Source of the DNA: an uncultured SAR86 cluster bacterium
GTDB taxonomy: Bacteria; Pseudomonadota; Gammaproteobacteria; Magnimaribacterales; D2472
DNA length: 33,218 nucleotides
Direction of reading: 5' to 3'
Assembly: GCA_902511425.1 (NCBI GenBank)
Contig: CABXFE010000014.1
Span: 1-33,218 of the forward strand
Position 1 is the stretch's first letter, and each line of letters begins with the position of its first letter. Below the pieces are notes generated by a model, which ran no database searches, was not told where the DNA came from, and was given only the letters and a program-made list of their open reading frames with translations. A program made the position numbers and the translations under genes. Positions 8,577-17,302 of this stretch are shown piece after piece.

Positions 8577-10904
8577 GTTAAAACGTCAGAGCAATCAAAT
8601 TTATCAGCCGGCACGCTGAAGAATGTTTTTGCATTTTTTTGCTTAGGGTCAGTTTTATATATTTTTATTTCACTTGTTTCTTATTCTCCTCTTGATCCAA
8701 GTCTTTCATCAGTCAGTTCACTTTCTAATTCAATTGAAAACCTTGGAGGGCCATTTGGTGCATACCTTTCTGATGCATTATTTTCGATTGCTGGTATTGG
8801 TGCATATCTATTTTTGGTAGTTATTTCTTTTGTGGCAGTCAAGCTGCTATTTTTTTATAGAGCATCTGACAGAACTCATAAAGTTATTAAAGTTATTTCA
8901 GCAATAGCCTTATTGTCATCATTTTCTGCATTAAGTGAATTTTATTATTCGGGAGATTACTTTCCTCAGTCTTCATCTGGTGGGCTTAACGGTGCATTAA
9001 TCTTCTCCAGTCTATCTAATATATTTGGAGTGGTTGGCTCTTTAATATTTATAGTTATTTTCTTTCTTGCCTCAATATCATTAACTTTTTCATTTTCGTG
9101 GTTATATGTGATAGACGTATTGGGGAATGGGGCCAAATATCTTGTATTGGAGCTTAGCGCTCAGATCAAACGTTTATTTAAATTTCTGTTTAATGCCTTT
9201 AGATCTATTGATTTATCAAAATTTAAATCTAAGAATAACTCTGAACTTAATAGCTCTATTGAGGAAGTTAAGCCAAGAGAGTTAAAGCTGCCTAAATCTA
9301 ACCCAGTGACACCTCAAAAAGAAACTAAATTACAAGAGTCCAACCAATCAGCACCAAAAACTGAGATTACAAAAAATGAATCCGTTGCAACATCTACTGT
9401 TTATAAACCAAAAGACAAAAATATTAATTCAGAAATGCCTTCAACCGATCTTTTAGATAGGGTGCTAGATGATGGCTCATCCCTTACCAAAGAACAACTC
9501 GATGAAGTGGCTGACAGGCTTGAGATTAAATTGCAAGAATTTGGAGTTGAGGCAAAGGTTGTTTCGGTTATTCCTGGACCAGTGGTAACTAGATTTGAAA
9601 TACAACCTGCTCCAGGTACCAAAGCAAGTAAAATTACAAATATTGCTCAAGATATTGCTAGATCTCTTGCGGTCATGAGCGTTAGGGTCGTTGAGGTCAT
9701 TCCTGGAAAATCAGTTGTTGGTATTGAGATACCAAATACAAATAGAAAGATGGTGCGTTTAACTGAGATATTATCCTCTGATACATTTCATAACTCTGCC
9801 TCACCCTTATCCATGGCATTAGGACACGATATTGCTGGTAAACCAATTGTAGTTGATCTTGCAAAAATGCCGCACTTATTAGTTGCAGGGACAACTGGCT
9901 CAGGCAAATCTGTTGGTTTGAATGCTATGTTGCTGAGTTTATTATTTAAATCAGATCCTGAAGCTGTTCGATTAATTATGATTGATCCTAAAATACTTGA
10001 GCTTTCAGTTTACGAGGGCATCCCGCATCTTCTTACTCCCGTAATTACTGATATGACAGATGCATCCAATGGGCTTAGGTGGTGTGTTGCTGAAATGGAC
10101 AGAAGATATAAATTAATGTCAGAAATGGGAGTTAGGGGTTTGGCTGCTTTTAATCAAAAAGTAGCCGAAGCCAACGCAGCTGGAACTCCCTTAATGGATC
10201 CATTTCAGGAGGATGAAGAGATCCCCCTTGAAGAGCTCCCTTCAATTGTTGTCGTTGTCGACGAATTTGCAGATATGATTATGATTGTTGGGAAAAAGGT
10301 TGAGCATTTGATCGCACGGATAGCTCAAAAAGCAAGAGCAGCTGGAATACATTTGATCTTAGCTACGCAGCGACCATCGGTTGATGTAATTACTGGGCTT
10401 ATAAAAGCTAATGTACCATCAAGAATTGCATTTCAAGTATCTTCAAAAATTGATTCACGGACAATTCTTGATCAAGGAGGTGCAGAACAATTATTGGGTG
10501 CAGGTGATATGTTGTATATGCCTGCAGGTCAAGGTGTCCCAGAGAGAGTCCATGGTGCATTTGTTGGAGATGATGAAGTTCATAGAGTTGTAGACAGCTG
10601 GAAACAAAAATCTGAACCAAATTATTTGGATGAGATTACATCAGAACTCCAAGAGACTGGGCCCATTCCGGGATGGTCTGACATGGATAATTCAGATTCA
10701 TCTGATGAAAATGATGAGCTCTATGATGAGGCAGTTGCATTTGTTATAGAGTCAAGAAGAGCATCCATATCTGCAGTCCAAAGAAAACTTAGAATTGGCT
10801 ACAATCGAGCTGCTAGAATTATTGAAGCCATGGAGATGGCGGGACTGGTTTCTGAAATGGGCAGCAATGGAAGCAGGGAAGTATTAGTTCCAAAACAGCA
10901 ATGA
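8574..10904 (+). CDS. ftsK: DNA translocase FtsK, 776 aa, with apparent ATC start codon
   Basis: Septal DNA pump that resolves chromosome dimers and helps complete division. The N-terminal part has about four membrane helices (17-38, 74-95, 104-122 and 147-178 roughly), with the typical SYSPLDPS and NLGGPFGAY after the first. A short Ser/Lys/Glu-rich linker follows to about residue 280. The motor has Walker A GTTGSGKS at 439-446 and Walker [10 protein letters not shown] near 559-567; the gamma winged helix for KOPS sites is the last 60 residues. Homology extends well upstream of the first in-frame TTG (8814), but no ATG, GTG or TTG exists between the stop at 8532 and 8814. The best start is ATC at 8574, six bases after AGGGAG. 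The stop overlaps lolA (ATGA). Confidence 0.93.
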   Translation: MVKTSEQSNLSAGTLKNVFAFFCLGSVLYIFISLVSYSPLDPSLSSVSSLSNSIENLGGPFGAYLSDALFSIAGIGAYLFLVVISFVAVKLLFFYRASDRTHKVIKVISAIALLSSFSALSEFYYSGDYFPQSSSGGLNGALIFSSLSNIFGVVGSLIFIVIFFLASISLTFSFSWLYVIDVLGNGAKYLVLELSAQIKRLFKFLFNAFRSIDLSKFKSKNNSELNSSIEEVKPRELKLPKSNPVTPQKETKLQESNQSAPKTEITKNESVATSTVYKPKDKNINSEMPSTDLLDRVLDDGSSLTKEQLDEVADRLEIKLQEFGVEAKVVSVIPGPVVTRFEIQPAPGTKASKITNIAQDIARSLAVMSVRVVEVIPGKSVVGIEIPNTNRKMVRLTEILSSDTFHNSASPLSMALGHDIAGKPIVVDLAKMPHLLVAGTTGSGKSVGLNAMLLSLLFKSDPEAVRLIMIDPKILELSVYEGIPHLLTPVITDMTDASNGLRWCVAEMDRRYKLMSEMGVRGLAAFNQKVAEANAAGTPLMDPFQEDEEIPLEELPSIVVVVDEFADMIMIVGKKVEHLIARIAQKARAAGIHLILATQRPSVDVITGLIKANVPSRIAFQVSSKIDSRTILDQGGAEQLLGAGDMLYMPAGQGVPERVHGAFVGDDEVHRVVDSWKQKSEPNYLDEITSELQETGPIPGWSDMDNSDSSDENDELYDEAVAFVIESRRASISAVQRKLRIGYNRAARIIEAMEMAGLVSEMGSNGSREVLVPKQQ

Positions 10905-11410
10905 CTGCTAAATCGTTCCTCCCATTTGTATTTTTGTTCGCAGTTTTTATCGATGCGTCAACAATCTCAACCTCTTTTTTGAATATTGAATTAAAAAAAA
11001 ATTACTCATTTGTTGAGAGATCTTTAAATGAATCTGATATGAAAATTGATAGCTCTACCGGGAATATTTTTTTTACCAATGAGGATATTTCAATTCAGGT
11101 TCTAACACCATTTGAAGAAAATTACAGAATTAGAGAAGACACAATTGAAATTCATGATATTTTTTTGGATCAAAAAAACGTTATTGATATAAAGGAACTT
11201 GATAACTTTTTTCTTGATCTTTTACTCGAAGGTGTTGACCAAGACTCAGAAACTTATTCAGTTGACATTATTAATGACTCTACAATTCAAGTTTTTGAAA
11301 ACAACGGACTTAATGTTGTTAGTTTTTCATTCATTGGCAATAAACTAAAACTCATACGCTACCAGGACTCTTTAGGGGTTGAGCATGGAATTGAGCTTAC
11401 TCTATTATGA
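10901..11410 (+). CDS. lolA: LolA-like periplasmic lipoprotein carrier, short and divergent, 169 aa
   Basis: Called mainly from position: in gammaproteobacteria lolA stands directly after ftsK and before serS, and this gene overlaps both neighbours by 4 bases (ATGA). An N-terminal hydrophobic segment with a lysine ([20 protein letters not shown], residues 2-21) acts as a signal peptide. The rest is rich in beta-strand patterns and acidic residues, compatible with the open half-barrel of LolA. LolA ferries outer-membrane lipoproteins across the periplasm from LolCDE to LolB. It is shorter than typical LolA (about 200 residues) and I cannot point to a diagnostic motif beyond the general pattern, so the name is moderately supported. 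Confidence 0.6.
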   Translation: MTAKSFLPFVFLFAVFIDASTISTSFLNIELKKNYSFVERSLNESDMKIDSSTGNIFFTNEDISIQVLTPFEENYRIREDTIEIHDIFLDQKNVIDIKELDNFFLDLLLEGVDQDSETYSVDIINDSTIQVFENNGLNVVSFSFIGNKLKLIRYQDSLGVEHGIELTLL

Positions 11411-11772
11411 CTAAATTTATTCTTTTAGCTCTTGGGGGAGCCATGGGCGCCCCGCTAAGATATCTCATGAATGATTTAATGAAACATTCTTACTTTTTTA
11501 TGATGCCAAGCGGAATAATGCTGGTTAACTTTCTTGGATGTTTTTGCATGGGCATTGCCATGGCTCAGATTGTAGATTTAAAGTCTAATATTTATTTTTT
11601 TCTAATCATTGGATTTCTGGGATCTTTCACAACGATGTCAGCTTTCTCGCAGCAAACAATTGAAATGCTTTATAATGGCAAGGTGCTAAATGCGCTAATC
11701 TATGTTGTAGCATCAATTAGCTCCTGTTTAATAGGAACCTTTATAGCTTACTCATTATTTAAAACTACCTAA
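11407..11772 (+). CDS. crcB: Fluoride channel CrcB/FluC, 121 aa
   Basis: Dual-topology dimeric fluoride exporter of the inner membrane. Four hydrophobic helices are visible. The family marks are GGAMGAPLRY (10-19) with the conserved Arg, Asn41 in helix 2 (LVNFLGCF), and GFLGSFTTMSAF (69-80) containing the central Thr pair and pore Phe. Length is typical. The ATG overlaps the lolA stop by 4 bases and serS starts 4 bases after its end, so it is an internal gene of the ftsK operon rather than a stand-alone resistance gene under a fluoride riboswitch; no riboswitch is seen before it. Confidence 0.93.
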   Translation: MTKFILLALGGAMGAPLRYLMNDLMKHSYFFMMPSGIMLVNFLGCFCMGIAMAQIVDLKSNIYFFLIIGFLGSFTTMSAFSQQTIEMLYNGKVLNALIYVVASISSCLIGTFIAYSLFKTT

Positions 11773-11776
11773 ACCC

Positions 11777-13021
11777 ATGATTGATACAAATTTAATAAAA
11801 GCTAATTCAAAAGATATTTCCGAAAGATTGAAATTAAGAAATTATAGTTTTGATGAAGATTTATTTGCAAACCTGGAAGCTCAGCGAAAAAAATATCAAA
11901 CCGAAACTGAGGACCTACAAGCAAAAAGAAACACACTTTCAAAAGAATACGGACTTCTAAAAAAAGAGGGCAAGGATGATACAGCGCTCAGCAAAAATAT
12001 TGAGTCTATAAAAATTGATCTCGATACCTGTTCTAACAAACTAAATGAGATTCAATCATCTTTAAAAGAGTTTTTACTAGATGTTCCCAATCTTCCCGAT
12101 GATTCTGTACCATCTGGGGTGGATGAAGGAAGCAACAAAAAGATAAGAGAGCATGGCGAACCAGCCATTTTAAAGGGAAAAGATCATCTCGAAATCACAT
12201 CAATGATTGATACTGAGTCTGCAAACCTATTGGCCGGTTCTCGCTTTGCAGTTCTTAGGGGTGAAATTGCAAAATTACAGCGAGCCTTAATTGCTTTTAT
12301 GTTGGACAAGGCTGCTGAACATGGTTATACAGAATATTATTTACCCATGATTGCTAATACAGAATCTTTAACAGCAACAGGCCAACTTCCAAAATTTTCC
12401 GATGACTTATTTCAGCTAACAGATGATTACTTCCTCATTCCAACGGCCGAAGTGCCCTTAACAAATCTTTATAGAGATCAGATTCTGAATTTAAATCAAT
12501 TACCACAAAAACTCACAGCTCATACAAGCTGTTTCAGATCGGAGGCTGGCAGCTATGGCAAGGATACCAAAGGACTGATTCGGCAGCATCAATTTGAAAA
12601 GGTTGAATTGGTTCAAATATGCCATCCTGATAAATCATTTGAAGCATTAGAGAACCTAACTTCTGATGCTGAAACAATACTTAAAGAGCTAAACTTACCT
12701 TACCAAGTAGTTGAGCTATGTTCTGGAGATCTGGGTTTTTCAGCTGCCAAAACTTATGATCTTGAAGTCTGGATTCCAAGCCAAGAGACCTTCAGAGAAA
12801 TCTCATCTTGCTCTAATTGCACTGAGTTTCAATCCAGAAGGGCTAAGATTAGATTCAAGGAAGATGGAGTTTCAAAATACGTTCATACCCTAAATGGATC
12901 AGCCCTTGCAGCTGGCAGAGCTTTAATAGCTGTCATAGAGAATAACTATGATCAAAAAGGCGCTATTAATATTCCTCAAGCCCTTCAAGACTACACAAAG
13001 TGCAGCTCAATTAAGGTTTGA
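11777..13021 (+). CDS. serS: Seryl-tRNA synthetase, 414 aa
   Basis: Class II synthetase charging tRNA-Ser. The N-terminal long coiled-coil arm that grips the tRNA variable loop spans roughly residues 25-100 (many Lys/Glu heptads). The catalytic core contains TAEVPLTN (223-230), motif 2 CFRSEAGSYG (252-261) followed by RQHQFEKVEL, and motif 3 NGSALAAGRALIAVIEN near the C terminus. Nothing is missing. It is the last gene of ftsK-lolA-crcB-serS, starting 4 bases after crcB with no strong ribosome site. A tRNA-Ser gene lies at the far right of the window but is not linked to it. Confidence 0.97.
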   Translation: MIDTNLIKANSKDISERLKLRNYSFDEDLFANLEAQRKKYQTETEDLQAKRNTLSKEYGLLKKEGKDDTALSKNIESIKIDLDTCSNKLNEIQSSLKEFLLDVPNLPDDSVPSGVDEGSNKKIREHGEPAILKGKDHLEITSMIDTESANLLAGSRFAVLRGEIAKLQRALIAFMLDKAAEHGYTEYYLPMIANTESLTATGQLPKFSDDLFQLTDDYFLIPTAEVPLTNLYRDQILNLNQLPQKLTAHTSCFRSEAGSYGKDTKGLIRQHQFEKVELVQICHPDKSFEALENLTSDAETILKELNLPYQVVELCSGDLGFSAAKTYDLEVWIPSQETFREISSCSNCTEFQSRRAKIRFKEDGVSKYVHTLNGSALAAGRALIAVIENNYDQKGAINIPQALQDYTKCSSIKV

Positions 13022-13120
13022 TCTATGTTTTTAAATGTTACTTAATTGTTTCTTTTAATAACTTAAAATCCAGTATAGAATTAACCAACCGTCTTCATTT
13101 TAATTTTTTAGAGGGAAATT

Positions 13121-16100
13121 ATGAAATCACTACGTAACTTATTTATGGTTGCTGCTTTAATTGCTATTCCAGCATTTGGACAGGAACTTACTTCTGATAT
13201 CACCGGTACAGTAACAAATGGCGCAGGAACTCCAGTAAGTGGGGCAACTGTTAGCGTTACTTATACCCCTACAGATACAACAATTACCAGAACAACTAGC
13301 GCCAATGGACGCTATAACGCTGGTGGTTTAAAACCAGGTGGACCCTATGAGGTTAGCGTTCAATCAAGCGCATTTAGCTCAGAAACCACATCTGGAATCA
13401 CATTGATTGTTGGTGATACCAAAAGATTAAATTTTGTATTAGAGTCAATTGATGAGGTTGTTGTTGTTGCAAGCGCAGGAACAGCTTTAGATACTGGCTA
13501 TGGTTTTGGAACAGCTCTTACAGCTGATGATATTGAAAAAAATGCTTCAGTTAATAGGGATTTAAAAGATTTCATTAGATTGAACCCAATGGTTTCCCTT
13601 GATGATGCTGAGGATAACTATGAAGCAATATCTATTGCTGGTGCACATCCAAGAACAAATGATTTAAGGGTTGATGGAACATCGTTTAATGATGACTTTG
13701 GTCTTAATGATAACGGTTATCCAGCACAAAGAAGTCCTATTTCTCTTAATGCAATTGAGCAGCTCTCAGTTAAAGTTGCGCCTGCCTCTGTTGAATACTC
13801 TGGTTTTAGGGGTGGTGTGATTGAGGTCATTACAAAGTCAGGAACTAATGAATTTGCTGGAGAAGTTTTCTACTATGATCGTGGTGACTCACTCATGGGA
13901 GATGAGTCCGATGGTGATGAGTACACTTTTGACTTAGAGGATACATCTGAAGGTTTTGCTTTTGGCGGGCCATTAATAAAAGACAAAGCATTTTTCTATG
14001 TCACTTATGAAGAAGCTTCAATTAATAAACCGATTACTCACGGACCTGAAGGATCTGGACTTCCAAATATTCAAGGCATCACTGTTGCTGAGGTTGATCA
14101 GATTAGAAATATTACAAAGAGTAAGTATGGTTTTGATCCATTAGGATACACATCTAGCAATCAGTCCGAGCAAGAATTCCTTACAGCTAGGTTTGATATC
14201 AATATTACAGATAATCATCGCCTTACCTTAAATCATAAGGAAGTTGAAAGTTCAAAGCTTAACGGTGCAAATAGCTCATTTGGAACCTTTAATTTCTCTT
14301 CAGCTGAATATCAAAAAGGTGAGAATACTGAGACTGACGGATTTTTGCTTGTTTCTAACTGGTCAGATGATTTGATTTCAGAAATTAGTTATTCAACAAA
14401 AACACAAAAAACATCTCAAATGTCACCGGTAGGTCAAAATCTGCCTTCATTTGTAATTGAAAATTGCGGTGCTAGAGGTATTGATTGTGAATTAGGCCCA
14501 GATATATTCAGAAGCGCCAATGCTCTTGATACTGAAAATACATTCTTTAAAGCCAAGCTAACTTACTATGACGATAATCATAAATGGACAGCTGGTTATG
14601 AAATGAAAGAGTGGGATATCTATAACGTATTTATTGTAGCTCAAAATGGTTCATACACATTTGATGGAATTTCAGGTTATGAAAGTCAACAAGCTTCTAG
14701 TTTCTTCCATAATAATTCAAGAGATTTAACAGAAGCTGGCGGTGCTGCAATCTTTAAATATGATCTTACCTCTATGTACATCCAAGACGAGATCGAAATC
14801 TCTGATAAATTAAATGTATTGCTTGGTTTACGATATGATCAATTTGATTCAGATGACTCTCCTGCTTTAAATCAGGGTTTTGTGGATGCTTATGGTTTTG
14901 CGAATGGCGGAATTGCTGGCACAGACTTACTTAATTATAGATTTAGCTTTGAGTATGAGATTGACGATGTTAGCTCTCTGAAGGGTTTGTATGGTACTTT
15001 CTCGTCTAAATTACCAACTGTGTGGATATCGAATGCTTATACCAATGATGGTGTAAGAATCGCAGCTTACAACGGCTCTAATGCACCTGGGTGTGATCCA
15101 CTTACTGGAGTTACTTCAACCTTGCCTGCATGTGTTGGCACTGCAATCCAAAATGCTCCTTTAACAGATTCAGTTATCAACTTCATCGCTCCAAGCTTTG
15201 AGTGGCCTGAGACTAAAACATTGAATTTGACATACGACAGACAAATGGGCGACTGGATGATGACTGCTACTTATTTGCATTCAGATCAAGAAGAAGCTCT
15301 TTACAAAATCATTGATGGCTCACCATTAAGTGGTGATCAGCCTTTAACTCCTACGTTGAAAGCTCCTGATGGCCGACCTATATATAATCAAACAGGCCCT
15401 AGGGGCACTTATAAGGGAGGTTTATATAATCAAGGTGGAGGTGAGAGACAAGTTATGTCTATAGCTTTCTCAAGATTCTTCAATGATGGAGATACCTCAC
15501 TTTCAGTCGGATATACAAATCAAGATATCGATGAGTTAAGTGGCATGGCTTCGACTACAGCAAACTCAAGTTATGGAAAATATGCTGCTTCAGACTTTAA
15601 TAATAGAACTGCCGGCCGATCTATTTATGAAACCGAACATAGATTATTTGCAACTCTATCATCAACTCATTATTTCTTTGGAGCTGATAAGCCTACAACT
15701 TTCAATTTATTCTTTGAAAGAAAATCGGGCTTACCAGGTACCTATACTTGGGATACCTTTACTAGGGGTAACCCACAGAAACGTAAACAAGAAGCATTTG
15801 GTTATGAAAATAACTTGAATGATGATAGTGCACATTTATTATATGTTCCATCTGGTCTTAATGATCCTAACGTATGTTGGGGCTCATGTGCAGGCGCACC
15901 AGACCTAGTTGTCGCTAATGAAGTTCTCGATCTTCTTTACAATCAACTGAAGTTAAAAAGGTACGCTGGTCAAATTCTTCCAACTGGAGTATTTGAATAT
16001 CCATGGCAAACAACATTAGATCTTAAAATCACTCAAATCCTACCTGGATTTAGAAATGATGATGAGTTCGTAATTAGCCTTGGAATTGAAAACCTTCTTA

Positions 16101-16333
16101 ATCTTATAGATTCAAACGAAGGCGTGATCGAGTATGGAAGTTATACAGGTACTGTAGATGTACTAGATATGAAGATGAACGATGATTTCACTAAATACGT
16201 ATATCCTAATTCAAGAGGTGGTGCGGATTACGCATTTAGATTTAATCCAAATAACCCTCAAGAAATTAGAAAATCTGCAGTTAACAGTATATGGAGAGCT
16301 CAGCTAGGCTTCACATATAAGTTTTCTTTCTAA
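13121..16333 (+). CDS. TonB-dependent receptor with N-terminal carboxypeptidase-regulatory-like domain (Oar type), 1070 aa
   Basis: Large outer-membrane transporter. A signal peptide covers residues 1-21 (cleavage near AFG/QE). A carboxypeptidase-regulatory-like beta-sandwich follows (about 25-110: SDITGTVTNGAGTPVSGATV ... LKPGGPYEVSV), then the plug (about 125-245, including LRVDGTSFNDDFG and FRGGVIEVITKSGTNEFAG), and a long barrel ending in the aromatic-rich YKFSF. Cysteine pairs in NCGARGIDC, GCDPLTG...PAC and CWGSC are probably disulfides in outer loops. The architecture matches Oar-like receptors, common in marine bacteria and used for peptides, glycans or unknown large ligands; the ligand is not deducible. 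A good ribosome site (GAGGGA) precedes the ATG and a strong terminator follows, so it is a single-gene unit. Confidence 0.93.
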   Translation: MKSLRNLFMVAALIAIPAFGQELTSDITGTVTNGAGTPVSGATVSVTYTPTDTTITRTTSANGRYNAGGLKPGGPYEVSVQSSAFSSETTSGITLIVGDTKRLNFVLESIDEVVVVASAGTALDTGYGFGTALTADDIEKNASVNRDLKDFIRLNPMVSLDDAEDNYEAISIAGAHPRTNDLRVDGTSFNDDFGLNDNGYPAQRSPISLNAIEQLSVKVAPASVEYSGFRGGVIEVITKSGTNEFAGEVFYYDRGDSLMGDESDGDEYTFDLEDTSEGFAFGGPLIKDKAFFYVTYEEASINKPITHGPEGSGLPNIQGITVAEVDQIRNITKSKYGFDPLGYTSSNQSEQEFLTARFDINITDNHRLTLNHKEVESSKLNGANSSFGTFNFSSAEYQKGENTETDGFLLVSNWSDDLISEISYSTKTQKTSQMSPVGQNLPSFVIENCGARGIDCELGPDIFRSANALDTENTFFKAKLTYYDDNHKWTAGYEMKEWDIYNVFIVAQNGSYTFDGISGYESQQASSFFHNNSRDLTEAGGAAIFKYDLTSMYIQDEIEISDKLNVLLGLRYDQFDSDDSPALNQGFVDAYGFANGGIAGTDLLNYRFSFEYEIDDVSSLKGLYGTFSSKLPTVWISNAYTNDGVRIAAYNGSNAPGCDPLTGVTSTLPACVGTAIQNAPLTDSVINFIAPSFEWPETKTLNLTYDRQMGDWMMTATYLHSDQEEALYKIIDGSPLSGDQPLTPTLKAPDGRPIYNQTGPRGTYKGGLYNQGGGERQVMSIAFSRFFNDGDTSLSVGYTNQDIDELSGMASTTANSSYGKYAASDFNNRTAGRSIYETEHRLFATLSSTHYFFGADKPTTFNLFFERKSGLPGTYTWDTFTRGNPQKRKQEAFGYENNLNDDSAHLLYVPSGLNDPNVCWGSCAGAPDLVVANEVLDLLYNQLKLKRYAGQILPTGVFEYPWQTTLDLKITQILPGFRNDDEFVISLGIENLLNLIDSNEGVIEYGSYTGTVDVLDMKMNDDFTKYVYPNSRGGADYAFRFNPNNPQEIRKSAVNSIWRAQLGFTYKFSF

Positions 16334-16350
16334 GAGGTTTAAATATTAAT

Positions 16351-16380
16351 AAAAGGACGGTCTTTACCGTCCTTTTTTTT
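16351..16380 (+). terminator. Strong rho-independent terminator after the TonB receptor
   Basis: AAAAGGACGGT-CTTT-ACCGTCCTTTTTTTT: an 8-base GC-containing stem (AGGACGGT/ACCGTCCT) with a 4-base loop and a run of T, 17 bases after the receptor stop. The A-run on the left side could let it work on both strands, although no minus-strand gene ends here. Confidence 0.93.
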
Positions 16381-16382
16381 GT

Positions 16383-16388
16383 TAAAAT
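16383..16388 (+). promoter_or_regulatory. -10-like element just before the 2OG oxygenase start
   Basis: TAAAAT is followed by GAATT and then ATG at 16394. There is no ribosome site, and the preceding terminator leaves only 13 bases for expression signals. This fits a leaderless start; no -35 is recognisable because that space is occupied by the terminator hairpin. Confidence 0.35.
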
Positions 16389-16393
16389 GAATT

Positions 16394-17299
16394 ATGTCAT
16401 TTGATACTATTCCTGCTTTTTCTATGTCTGATATCCAGGACAGGGACGCTCAGACTATTGCTGCGTTAAAATTAGCATTAACCACCCATGGTTTTTTTAC
16501 TATTACCGATCATGGAATATCTGATGAAATTCTTCAGTCGAGTTATAAATTTAGCAAGGATTTTTTTTTACTTCCCGAAGATGTTAAAAATACATATGCT
16601 CATCCAGATAAAGCTGGTGCTAGAGGCTATACCCCATTTGGCAAAGAAACTGCTGTTGGAGAACATACACCTGATCTCAAAGAATTTTGGCATCACGGTC
16701 CAATGATCAATGAAACATATGATCCAAGAATATCTAAAAACATTACAGTTTCAGAAATTTCAGATTTTAATAATCAGTTTGATTTATTGTTTAACCAATT
16801 GAACATACTTGGAATGAAAGTGCTAAGTGCAATAGCAATAATCCTTAATAAGGAATCCTCTTTTTTTGATTCCTGGGTAACAAAAGGAAATTCTATATTG
16901 CGTCTGATTCATTATCCTCCTGTTGATGACTCATCAAATGTTTTGCGTGCTCGTGCACATGAAGATATAAATTTAATAACTTTACTAGTCGGGGCTGAGG
17001 AGTCTGGTTTGGAGGTTCAAAATCCAGACGGTCAGTGGATTCCAATTTCTGCTAAAAGTAAATCAATCGTATGCAATATTGGAGATATGATGCAATTGGT
17101 TACCCGCTCCCAGCTCAAAAGTACTAGTCATAGGGTTGTAGACTATAATGCGGGCTCTTCAAAATCTAGATATAGCATGCCTTTTTTTCTTCATCCTTCA
17201 CCTGAAATTGAGCTCTGTTCTATAGTGGATAATTCTTCTGAATCTATCAGCGCGCATGATTTTTTAGAAGAAAGACTAAGAGCAATTAAGTTATACTAG
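16394..17299 (+). CDS. 2-oxoglutarate/Fe(II)-dependent dioxygenase, isopenicillin-N-synthase family, 301 aa
   Basis: Non-haem iron oxygenase. The N-terminal domain has the family start IPAFSMSDI and GFFTITDHGI (33-42). The double-stranded beta-helix carries the iron ligands H189 and D191 (AHEDINLITLL) and H246 (STSHRVV), and the 2-oxoglutarate-binding R259-x-S261 (SRYSMPFF). All active-site residues are present, so it should be active. RGYTPFGKE (78-85) is typical of bacterial members of uncertain substrate; related enzymes hydroxylate small metabolites or make ethylene from 2-oxoglutarate. The nucleoside transporter starts 3 bases after its stop and is probably co-transcribed, hinting at a nucleoside- or base-like substrate. 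That is inference. Confidence 0.85.
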   Translation: MSFDTIPAFSMSDIQDRDAQTIAALKLALTTHGFFTITDHGISDEILQSSYKFSKDFFLLPEDVKNTYAHPDKAGARGYTPFGKETAVGEHTPDLKEFWHHGPMINETYDPRISKNITVSEISDFNNQFDLLFNQLNILGMKVLSAIAIILNKESSFFDSWVTKGNSILRLIHYPPVDDSSNVLRARAHEDINLITLLVGAEESGLEVQNPDGQWIPISAKSKSIVCNIGDMMQLVTRSQLKSTSHRVVDYNAGSSKSRYSMPFFLHPSPEIELCSIVDNSSESISAHDFLEERLRAIKLY

Positions 17300-17302
17300 G
17301 CT

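Noticed and set aside
8814-8816. TTG at 8814 as the ftsK start
   Set aside because: FtsK homology, including the first membrane helix and NLGGPFGAY, continues about 80 codons upstream in the same frame without a stop.
11390-11410. Fluoride riboswitch before crcB
   Set aside because: crcB starts inside the lolA stop codon in an operon; there is no leader in which a riboswitch could fold.
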